NCBI GenBank assembly: GCA_949128115.1
Contig: OX421964.1
Span: 12,238,892-12,302,891, forward strand
From: Anaspis maculata
Taxonomy: Eukaryota > Arthropoda > Insecta > Coleoptera > Scraptiidae
Length of the DNA stretch: 64,000 bases
Direction of reading: 5' to 3'
Part shown: positions 56,601 through 64,000 of the stretch, piece after piece
Numbering within the stretch: position 1 is the first letter of the stretch
Layout: every line of letters starts with the position of its first letter
The notes under the pieces: generated by a model
What the model saw: the letters and a program-made list of their open reading frames with translations, nothing else
What the model was told of the DNA's origin: nothing
Databases searched by the model: none
Translations under genes and position numbers: made by a program

Positions 56601-58823
56601 GATCCGCTCGGCTTTCTGTGCCCTGTTGCATTTTTCGCCAAACATTTAATCCAACGGTTATGGAAACTTGGCCTTGATTGGGACGACACCCCTCCAGACA
56701 TCGTATGTCAGCAGTGGTTGCGTTTTCAATCCGAGCTATCGCAACTTTCGCGGTTGCAAATTCCACGGCATACTTTTCCGTCGCCTGCAGACAGGTGCCA
56801 GTTGCACGCCTTTTGCGACGCATCTGAATCTGGGTACGCGAGCGTGTTGTACGTTCGTTACCTTCGAAATGGTGTTCCCACCATTCGTCTCCTAACCGCC
56901 AAATCAAAGGTGGCTCCAGTCAAATTGCTGACCGTACCCCGTCTCGAATTGTGTGCCGCGGTCCTACTTTCCAATCTCGTTGCCTTCACCGTTGCAGCGC
57001 TCGCAGGAACCGTACAGTTCGATGCCATATTTGCGTGGACCGATTCTACGGTTGTTCTCAGCTGGCTGCGTTCCTCTTCGCACCGCTGGAAAACATTTGT
57101 TGCTCACCGTGTTGAGCATATTCAACAGCGTGTCCCGCCTCAGTGTTGGAGACCTGTCTCAACATCGGACAATCCCGCCGACCCAGCTTCGCACGGATTG
57201 TTTCCCGAAGACATGCTTTCGTGCTCCCTCTGGTGGTCTGGCCCACCTTTTCTGTCATCAGCGGATGACACATGGCCGGATGACAAATTCTCCGTGTCCT
57301 CCCCAGACATTGCGTCTGAAGAGCGAAAGCTCGCTTTGGTCGTGCGTGTGCCGCAGCCGCCGCCGATTGACATCGACGACCTCTTTTTGCGCATATCCTC
57401 CTTACGGAAGATTCAGGGCGCTGTCGCCTATTTCTATCGGTTCTGCAAATGCAAGTCCGATGAGAAGTGCACAGGACCTCTCTCGGATACAGAGCTCCAT
57501 TTTGCCTTGTTGTACATTGTCAAACATGTACAGCAGAAGGTATTTGCCGTCGAAATCGCGTCGTTACGCAACGGCAAACCCTGTTCAAGACCCTTTCGAA
57601 AACTTTCACCCTTTCTCGATCGTGACGATGTTCTCCGCGTCGGCGGACGTTTGAAGCATTGTCATGAGTTGCCATTTGCAACCAGACACCCTGCTCTTCT
57701 TCCATCTCGTCACGTCTTGACAGGACTCGTCATTCGACAAGTTCATTCCCGACATTGCCACCCGGGACTCAACAATACCTGCTATCTCCTGCAGCAAAAT
57801 TTTTGGATATTGTCCACGCGACGCGCGGTACGGCACTATCTTGCATCGTGTTACCGGTGCTTCCGGACTAAGCCGCAAACTTTTTCTCCCACCATGGGCG
57901 ACCTCCCCTCGGCGCGAATTTCTCAGCTAAAACCTTTTAGCTGCGTCGGGCTCGACTATGGTGGCCCTTTTCCAATCCTCATGTCACGCGCTCGCGGTGT
58001 CAGAACTACGAAGGCGTACATCTGTCTTTTCGTGTGCTTCGCCACCAAGGCATTGCACGTCGAGGTTGCCTCCGATCTCTCAACAGATGCTTTCCTTGCC
58101 GCCTTGCGCAGATTCATTGCCCGGCGCGGTCGTTGCTCTACCATCTATAGCGACAATGGCACAAACTTTGTCGGAGCTCATAGGCAATTGACGACGTCAA
58201 TGCAACTCGCCGCGGAATCCGAAGCCATCACTTGGCGCTTCATTCCTCCCTCCAGTCCCCACTTTGGCGGGCTGTGGGAAAGCGGCATAAAAGCTGTCAA
58301 AACTCATCTATCTCGCGTGATAGGTGATCAAATACTCACCTTTGAAGAGCTGACCACGTTGGTCACCCAAGTTGAAGCGTTGCTCAACTCACGGCCACTT
58401 TCGGAGCTGAGCTCGGATCCAAATGATCTGTGCCCATTGACGCCTGGTCATTTTTTGACGCTCGAGCCGTTAACGGCCCCACCTGACCCAGATTTGTCCC
58501 ACCTCAAGATCAGCAGGTTGTCGCGATGGCAGTTGGTCCAATCCATGCAACAGCGTTTCTGGGCGCGTTGGCGCGACGAATATCTACACACGCTGTACCA
58601 ACGCGGCAAGTGGCACAAGTCACGTCACCTTGAATCCGCAGATGTGGGGTCTTTAGTCCTCATCAAGGACGAAAACGCTCCCCCTCTGAAGTGGAGGTTA
58701 GGCAGAATTTCAAAACTCTTCCCCGGCAAAGATGGCATTTGTCGTGTCGCAGATGTCCGTACTCAACGCGACGTTCTGCGACGCCCAATGGTCAAACTTT
58801 GTCCCCTCCCTTCAGGACAGTGA
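53625..58823 (+). CDS. BEL/Pao Gag-Pol polyprotein, 1732 aa
   Basis: One uninterrupted frame. The start is the ATG at 53625 (A at -3, G at +4); ten further codons upstream lack an ATG. Gag core (DUF1759-like) spans about residues 115-290. Zinc knuckles are C341-X2-C-X4-H-X4-C354 and C375-X2-C-X4-H-X4-C388, plus a CCHH-like third at 394-406. The protease loop ALIDPASQASF has the catalytic Asp480 but Pro-Ala where Ser/Thr-Gly is usual. RT has Asp812 and YVDD (888-891). RNase H has Asp1065, Glu1108 and Asp1140. Integrase has an HHCC finger ending Cys1409/Cys1412 and catalytic Asp1444, Asp1510 and Glu1552. A DUF5641-like C-terminus lies at about 1630-1730. All catalytic residues except the protease glycine look intact. 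It makes virus-like particles and integrates the copied DNA. Confidence 0.96.
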   Translation: MDATLSSIAIAIARLEPLLEQGVTATTEPSLQPAFLATFDIAAEIYNGFKSTVNTAPLPSASEEQKATFLERTLRADSLYGKLAAVKASFANSEPTSSLSRQASQTWFETGRSNVRLPKIALPLFDGKLKSWPPYYDLFTALIHRNQSLSDIERFQYLISSLSGEPLSMVKHLPLTGDNYIIAFDSLVERYQNDRVLVTFYWQSMMNASSVTSDSAQALRHLVNTFNENLVALEQYPHIDLWDFTLSSMLLQKLDESTRKRFEVQSAGTPFLKYEDVKSFVLDQCKAFEATALNSKTQSNSRSTRANTVTVKPEVSRKSWASHTLVSQTSSAPATSHESVCSHCGARSHRVTACKTFLSMSPNDRYLAVKQKRLCLNCLSTNHGAPKCPSSYSCRQCHARHHTLLHFPKPHRTAGHESPSSLSNPVELPQIVSPGLPENVANSVTNLASSLKAAHVLLATAIVHVRDRWGGYQSLRALIDPASQASFILDSCVRKLGLSPSNHNVPVFGLGLTPANSTCGTVTCQVKADDQSLPIPELELIVLRRICGNLPDTALNPDQFHLNLSNLADPTWFKPGPIQVLLGADVYPSVVKEGIVSSGPSQPVAINTIFGWALLGPFQTPSKPLHSLLVCTPTGIDESLHKFWEVEEISSPSSKTRLSPDDERAEICFRDSVYRCPSGRFGVSLPFKRESPTFEHCRSMADRRWLAIERRLVRQDTLRDLYIAFMRDYLDLGHMTLLDAEPPDSEAYYIPHHPIVKIEDDKPKIRVVFDASAQAPNHLSLNETLLVGPKLQQDIAALLLQFRCEPIVFTCDIRQMYRQILISPEHRKYQLIRFRFSPDRPIETYQLNTITYGVSSAPFLAVRTLLHLAEQSASKFPLASQAIRRNLYVDDLLCGANSVESARELQTQLINLLQSGCFELRKWASNHPDVLQDIPLDHVRTQPSTFSDVADNTVKILGLQWQATTDTFSFTVHPNELPCTKRSILSEVARIYDPLGFLCPVAFFAKHLIQRLWKLGLDWDDTPPDIVCQQWLRFQSELSQLSRLQIPRHTFPSPADRCQLHAFCDASESGYASVLYVRYLRNGVPTIRLLTAKSKVAPVKLLTVPRLELCAAVLLSNLVAFTVAALAGTVQFDAIFAWTDSTVVLSWLRSSSHRWKTFVAHRVEHIQQRVPPQCWRPVSTSDNPADPASHGLFPEDMLSCSLWWSGPPFLSSADDTWPDDKFSVSSPDIASEERKLALVVRVPQPPPIDIDDLFLRISSLRKIQGAVAYFYRFCKCKSDEKCTGPLSDTELHFALLYIVKHVQQKVFAVEIASLRNGKPCSRPFRKLSPFLDRDDVLRVGGRLKHCHELPFATRHPALLPSRHVLTGLVIRQVHSRHCHPGLNNTCYLLQQNFWILSTRRAVRHYLASCYRCFRTKPQTFSPTMGDLPSARISQLKPFSCVGLDYGGPFPILMSRARGVRTTKAYICLFVCFATKALHVEVASDLSTDAFLAALRRFIARRGRCSTIYSDNGTNFVGAHRQLTTSMQLAAESEAITWRFIPPSSPHFGGLWESGIKAVKTHLSRVIGDQILTFEELTTLVTQVEALLNSRPLSELSSDPNDLCPLTPGHFLTLEPLTAPPDPDLSHLKISRLSRWQLVQSMQQRFWARWRDEYLHTLYQRGKWHKSRHLESADVGSLVLIKDENAPPLKWRLGRISKLFPGKDGICRVADVRTQRDVLRRPMVKLCPLPSGQ

Positions 58824-58930
58824 GCATTCTGTGTTTTCACTTCCGTCATTGTTCTCACTATGCTCTTTCTTTTTGTATCATGTTTGATTTCATTAATTTT
58901 TGAACTTTGAAAATACCCCGAGTGGTATTT

Positions 58931-58942
58931 TGGTGGGGAGTA
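58931..58942 (+). promoter_or_regulatory. polypurine tract
   Basis: GGTGGGGAGTA lies immediately before the 3' LTR. It is the primer for plus-strand synthesis. Confidence 0.75.
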
Positions 58943-59910
58943 TGTCTCGGCCCCGTTCATTGAAAACTGCATTCGTGTGCACTGAGGGTATGCAACCCAA
59001 AATATCCCTGTGTTGTCCAAGTCCTCACCCCTCACCCCCTGTTCGGTGTGCCTGGCACTTGGCTGTCAGGCGCAAGCGTAAACGAGCTCCAGCACTTTCT
59101 TCGGCCGTCTTCGGCATTCTTCGGCTTTCTTTCCGCTCGTGCCTTTGCCGCTTCGTTCGAAGCGGTGTTGATCTCCGTACGTCGAGCGGGAAGCCACGCC
59201 GTCTTTTTTTGGTCATCGTTCTCGCGGCCATCTTGTCGTGCCATCGGCGTACATTCGTACTCGACCAGAAGCCCATCCAAGGCCCATCGCGTCCGATAGT
59301 GACTCCTGGAGGAGCTCTGCAGCATCTCCAAGTCCAGAAAGCGGCAGTTTTCACCGCTTTCACCGGGGAGCGGCTTGGATCAGCCAGCCGCACACAAAGC
59401 TCCAGTTTCGGACGGGATCGAGTCGTTCGTCCGCCATTTTGGTGACGAACACGGGCACTCGTGCATTTCACCAGGAAATCCACCACCAGAACGGCCATCC
59501 ACCACGACGCCGCCTTCGGACTCCGCCAGGACGACGCCGCCACCGAATAAGATCCCGTAAGTTCCATATTTTCCATTGTTTTTACCATTTACCGTTTATT
59601 CCCGTTTGCCGGGGTGTATACCTTCAGTGCAGTTCGTCTCGTTTTCAGGACGCCACTCGGCGCCAGCGAATCTGCCCCCGATCAGAACCACTCGGATTTT
59701 TCATTTCATTTAATTCACATTGTTTTTTTTTTTTTATTGTTTTGTAATTCTGTCTGTTTGTGTTTTTTTTCTTTGTTTTGCATTAAAGTTTTTGATTGTT
59801 GTTGTGAATTTTATTTCTGACTGTCGCTTGCTGCTTTCCTAATCCAAGAGTTATTGTTTTAATGCAGCCTTCATCGGAAGGCTGCCGTCTTTATGTGTAC
59901 CGCGCTAACA
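58943..59910 (+). repeat. 3' LTR of the BEL/Pao element
   Basis: 968 bp, equal to the 5' LTR apart from one extra T in the T-run (59722-59734). ATTAAA lies at 59782-59787. It is followed directly by the CATCA duplication. Confidence 0.97.
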
Positions 59911-59915
59911 CATCA

Positions 59916-60790
59916 ATTTTAGGAATTCCCCGCTTGAGAGAAATCACCCCAACCTCATATAAAATGAACAGAATCAACCCTGAAACAAAACCATTATGTA
60001 CCAAAAGAGAGATCCACAAAAGAAGATCAAAATTATTGGACTCGCGCTATTCGTTGACAATAAAGGATCTGAGTTCTGAGTTTTATTGCACTTCTTAAAA
60101 ACCTATACAGGTCTTTGCATATAGTATGGGCGTTAAGTTACTGAGCAAGTAGTCGAGGTCACAACGCTGACATAGAAGAGGTGTACGAAAGCACTGGTAC
60201 AAAGGGCAGACAAAGACAACGTGGTCGAGAGTCTCAAGCTGATGAGTGTTGTGTTTTGCAAATTGTACAGATTTCTCCTAAGCTGATTTTATAAACAATA
60301 TTGTTCAAACAAAGTGATAGATAGGCACTATAATAAGTATGAAGTTGCGATATACAACTTTTTTTTATCCCAGTTGACATCAAAGTGTATATCCTGTACA
60401 CTTTTTATTTTCAGTAGAATCACTTTTTAAAGCAAAATTAAAGTGACAAGCTGGAACGCTAGGAGGATACGACTGATGGCCACTGATAGTTTCGCACCAA
60501 AACTTTGCAGGTGCCATCAGCCCTAGCCGTAGCCCCCCTCCCCCCAGCTTGTCACTTTATTTTTGCTCCAAAAAATAATTCTACTGAATTTAAAACGTGA
60601 ATGGCATATTTATAGGTAATAGGTATTGATTGCAATTCCCCAACCGTAAATCTCCTTTATTCATATATTTATAATCTGGACAGTGAACACTAAGTAAAAC
60701 TCTGTTCCAATCCTCAAACCTCTCACATCTCTGAACCCTGTCCACAATTTCTTCCGCGTCACGTTGGTCTAAATGGTCATCAAGTGCTAT
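59916..60790 (-). pseudogene. LINE E, C-terminal fragment
   Basis: Reverse-strand remnant. From 60790 it reads LDDHLDQRDAEEIVDRVQRC and FEDWNRVLLSVHCPDYKY. After a small MITE it continues with LCLNNIVYKISLGEICTICK and LETLDHVVFVCPLY, the C-x2-C...H...C knuckle typical of Jockey/R1-type C-termini. It then runs into the BEL 3' flank. No RT domain remains in the window. Frames are maintained over about 60 codons, so it is younger than LINE A. Confidence 0.6.
60407..60592. mobile_element. 186-bp palindromic MITE inside LINE E
   Basis: Arms of about 47 bases: TTCAGTAGAAT ... AAAGTGACAAGCTGG pairs with CCAGCTTGTCACTTT ... ATTCTACTGAA. The loop is C-rich near 60527-60546. Exact ends are uncertain by a few bases. 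Confidence 0.7.
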
Positions 60791-60967
60791 ACCTTAAACA
60801 AGCTCACAGTACCTATTATTTAACTGGGAATACCAATTTTATACCCAATTTCATTGTTACCACAAGCCTCTACATCCGCAAGGCCAGCTTCGGGTATCTG
60901 GCTCTTACTCAAGCTTTTATATTTCCAGAAAAGATTCAAAGCCTGTCCAATAATGACACTACTTATA

Positions 60968-61018
60968 CAGGGTGTTTCCAAAATGGTGATACGAGCTTCT
61001 AGGGGAGATTCCCTATCT

Positions 61019-61052
<34 letters not shown>

Positions 61053-61977
61053 TACATTCCTTCAAAATTCAGTTTTTAAAATCTTATTTTTGCAATCACT
61101 CTCAGGTCATTCAAGCGATTTTGACCAAATTTAATACAAATACTCATAAAATAAATACCCACCACTTGACGTAGATAACTTTTGTCAAAATTGTCCAGTG
61201 GCGTAGATACGGGAGATTGTTCAACTTTTCTCACTCCATTTTTTACGCCACTGGATATTTTTTTAAAATTATACTTTTTTTGAATTCCTTGTCCAATTTA
61301 GAAAAAAAGTTACCTCTGTGAAATTTTGATCAGAGGCTTGATTTTTGAGATATTTGGGTTTTAAACTTTGGAAAACATCTCGAAATCGCTACTTCCCAGA
61401 GCCCAAATTGTTTTTCTCTGAAAACGCCTCGTTTTTTAGCAAAAAATAGCAGCAAATCATCTTAAACGATCTAGAAAATTCATTTCAGTTGAGAAATCAT
61501 GAGTTTTCTTGGATTTTGATTTTTAGGCCTTTGAAAGTCGCGATTTCGAGGCGTTTTCCAAAGTTTCAAACCCAAATATCTCGGGAACGAAGCCTTTAAT
61601 CAAAATTTTACAAGGATAACTTTTTTTATAAGTTGAACAAGGAATTAAAAAAACGTATAATTTTTCAAAAACATTCAGCGACGTAGAAAATTCGGTGGGA
61701 GAAGTTGAAGTATCTACGCCACTGGACAATTTTGACAAAAGTTATCTATGTCAAGTGATGAGTATCTATTTTATGAGTATTTGTACCAAATTTGGTCAAA
61801 ATCGTTTTGATGACCTGAGAGTTATTGCAAAAATAAGATTTTCAAAACTGATGAACTTTGAAGGGCTGTATCTCTCTTCGGAAGCGTTTTGGAGAAAAAT
61901 GAAATCATGCGTGGCGACCTAGTTTTTGATGGACAATCGAATGGTGAATTATTGCTACTATAACCTGGACCACCCTG
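60968..61977. mobile_element. foldback element P5, CAGGGTG ends
   Basis: 1010 bp, CAGGGTGTTTCC...CACCCTG, TA on both sides (60966-60967, 61978-61979), centred near 61473. Arms align well from about 60 bases in (AAAATCTTATTTTTGCAAT, GACCAAATTT, CAGTGGCGTAGATAC). The outer 60 bases have diverged. An AG microsatellite is present in the left arm only. Confidence 0.85.
61020..61048 (+). repeat. AG microsatellite
   Basis: About 14 AG units near the left end of P5, absent from the mirrored position in the other arm. Confidence 0.9.
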
Positions 61978-61981
61978 TATA

Positions 61982-63080
61982 CAGGGTGTTACCAAAATAA
62001 TGATACAAACTTCTAGGGGAGACTCCCCATCAAAAATGGACCAGGAAAAAATATATCTTTGATGTCCTGAAATGCTCCGTCAAAAAGTTACAGGGTGTTC
62101 AAGTTGAATCTTCAAAATCGATTTTTTGACATAACTTCTGAACCATTCAACCGATTTTGTTCAAATTTGAACCAAAGTTTACTGAAATAGGTTTCTATCG
62201 AACAATAGTAACGTGTTTAGGAAAAAAATCAGGGGCGTAGATAATGGGGAGTGTCTTCCTTTTTTCCTCCTATTTTTTACCTCCCTAGCTATTTTCTCAA
62301 ATTGTTCTACTTTTTGGATTCTACGTCCAATTCAGAAAAAAAGTAACTCCTGCAAAATTTTGAATAGAGGCTTTATTTTTGAGATATTTGGGTTTGAAAC
62401 TTTGAAAAACATCTCGAAATCGCCACTTTCAATGAGCCCAATTTTTTTTCCCTGAAAACTTCTTGTTTCTCAGAAAAAAATAGTGGTTTATCAACTTAGA
62501 AATTCTAAAGAACCTATTTTTGCTGAGAAATCATGAGTTTTTTTAGTTCTAATTTTTAGGCCTTTGAAAGTGGCAATTTCGAGATGTTTTCTAAAGTTTC
62601 AAACCCAGATATCTCAAAAATGAAGCCTCTAATAAAAATTTTGCAAGAGTAACTTTTTTCTCTAAATTGAACGTAGAATAAAAAAGTTAGAACAATTTGG
62701 AAAAATAGTTAGGGGTAATAATATATTATTCTTTTACTTCCTTGTTTATTGTTCTAATTTTGATCTATCATAGCTAGGGGTCTGAAAAATAGGGAGAAAA
62801 TATGAGGACACCCCCCCATTATCTACGCTCCTGATCTTTTTCCCCAACCTGTTAGTATCGTTTGATAGAGACCTATTCCAGTTAACTTTGGTTCAAATTT
62901 GAATAAAATAAGTTGAGCAGTTCAAAAGTTACGTTGAAAAATCGATTTTGAAGATTCAACTTGAACACCCTGTAACTTTTCAACGAAGCATTTTAGGACA
63001 TCAAAGGTTTATTTTTCCTGATTCATTTTTGATAAGGAATCTCCCCTAGAAGTTTGTATCAGCATTTTGAAAACACCCTG
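61982..63080. mobile_element. foldback element P6, CAGGGTG ends
   Basis: 1099 bp, CAGGGTGTTACC...CACCCTG, TA on both sides (61980-61981, 63081-63082), centred near 62531. Outer arms are about 90 percent alike by eye (AAACTTCTAGGGGAG; TACAGGGTGTTCAAGTTGAA). It belongs to the same family as P5 and abuts it directly. The arms contain an inner TACAGGGTG block, about 110 bases in, on both sides. Confidence 0.87.
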
Positions 63081-63082
63081 TA

Positions 63083-63538
63083 TATGTTGTCCTATCACTC
63101 CTCATGGGAGCATAGGGCGTCTACAAAGCACCTCCATCTGGTTCTGTTCTGAGATAGCGCTTTCATCTCGTTCCATTATTTTCCCTCCTTTTTCGCCTCC
63201 TCCACGATCGTTCTTCTCCATGTCACTATTGGCCTTCTATTCCCACGTGTTCCTTGTGGGTTCTAATAACACTACTTATACTGTCCATGAAAAACTAGGA
63301 CCTGACAACATAACCTGGCGTTGATCTTTGGAGGTAAAAGAATTATTTTCTACACTTACTTTGGAATGAGTCCGCGCTGTCAAGGTATCTTGGTCCCCAA
63401 ATTGATGACGCAAAACTCAAGTCGGGATAGCGACTGTTCGGTATAAATGAAAGACCGATTCCGGGTTGTTTGTTCTGGCTCTAGACAATATTCCATTTAT
63501 TATTCCTGCCAAGGAATTGCCTCGCTGGGTTCTAGCCT
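63083..63538. other. unassigned sequence
   Basis: No supported feature is seen. It may include LINE D 3' untranslated sequence. Confidence 0.3.
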
Positions 63539-64000
63539 TCAGATTTTGACAAAATAGACCGTTGTAATGCAGGATAGTACCAAGATAATTATAATGAATG
63601 CAATTTCTCTTCCTGACCCTTTATAGTAGAATTTTATGTCGACTTTAGTTCTGTTGCATTTTCCAAAAATAACCCCTTTTGTTTTTCCAGTGTTTACCTC
63701 GAGCTTGAAGAGATCACAAAACCTTTCCAGAATATTTAAATTCCTCCGCGTATATTGGAGCATCTGACAAGACCACCATGTCATCCACATACATCAGCCT
63801 CAAATTTGTTCTGTCATCCAGAGGTACTTCTTTTGAGTCATGCTCAACGAAAAAATCCTCTTCATCACCAAGCAACAATGAAAACAATATAGGACTTAAA
63901 ATCACACTATGGAGTAGACCTCCAGTTATTTCAATTGGATTTGATTGTTTCCCATTATTTTCAATAACAAGTTCGGCCTGTTCTACATAGATTTCAGAAT
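63539..64000 (-). pseudogene. LINE D, RT fragment running off the window
   Basis: Reverse-strand RT. From the window edge it reads GGLLHSVILSPILFSLL, then LRLMYVDDMVVLSD (catalytic YVDD near 63780-63791). After a frameshift near 63715-63790 it continues with LNILERFCDLFKLEVNTGKT and VIFGK. The open parts end at 63714 and 63539. The rest of the element would lie beyond base 64000. Confidence 0.75.

Larger units (their letters stand above)
52409..59910 (+). mobile_element. intact BEL/Pao LTR retrotransposon, 7502 bp
   Basis: A complete element: 5' LTR 52409-53375, primer-binding site, one Gag-Pol frame 53625-58823, polypurine tract and 3' LTR 58943-59910. The target duplication CATCA is perfect (52404-52408, 59911-59915). 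The LTRs start TG, end CA and appear identical except for 12 versus 13 T in one run, so insertion was very recent. There is no envelope-like ORF after the pol stop. G+C is well above the flanks. It sits inside LINE E. Confidence 0.97.

Overview
This window looks like repeat-rich, gene-poor nuclear DNA from an insect or close arthropod relative. The evidence is an intact BEL/Pao LTR retrotransposon, several insect-type LINE fragments, Ty3/gypsy relics, a tRNA-derived SINE, many TA-flanked foldback elements with CAGGGTG/CCGGGTG ends, and foldback (FB)-like elements with minisatellite inverted repeats. The species cannot be named from sequence alone. No complete host gene is certain. Two short exon-like stretches (22.65-23.64 kb and 24.5-24.9 kb) are the best candidates. 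All percentages and pairings were read by eye.

Layout. 0.6-2.3 kb: two degenerate tandem arrays. 2.4-6.0 kb: LINE A (+), split by a 1.4 kb DNA transposon with 33-bp terminal inverted repeats and a 9-bp target duplication. 6.5-11.0 kb: two large palindromes. 12.9-18.1 kb: a third palindrome with concentric shells and a 1.4 kb inserted element in one arm. 18.2-22.4 kb: LINE B (-), split by a 2.8 kb FB-like element. 22.6-24.9 kb: exon-like sequence. 25.3-26.9 kb: a 155-bp satellite. 27.7-33.1 kb: two gypsy relics flanking a 3 kb minisatellite and a second FB-like element that carries a SINE. 33-37 kb: unassigned. 37.1-37.9 kb: another minisatellite. 38.4-48.7 kb: a composite palindrome that has absorbed LINE C, a CTAG-rich DNA element and repeat X. 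49.0-51.1 kb: a microsatellite-rich element. 52.1-60.8 kb: LINE E (-), split by the BEL element. 61.0-63.1 kb: two foldback elements abutting at a TATA junction. 63.5 kb to the end: LINE D (-), running off the window.

The single functional-looking unit is the BEL/Pao element at 52409-59910. It has LTRs differing only in a T-run length as far as I can see, a perfect 5-bp duplication, a primer site, a polypurine tract and an uninterrupted 1732-codon Gag-Pol. Everything else is decayed or non-autonomous.

The most unusual structural theme is palindromes nested concentrically. In three independent large inverted repeats a smaller palindromic element lies at the centre. In two of them the outer arms look more alike than the inner arms, which a single inverted duplication would not predict. 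The second theme is FB-like elements whose inverted repeats are built from related 16-bp tandem units.
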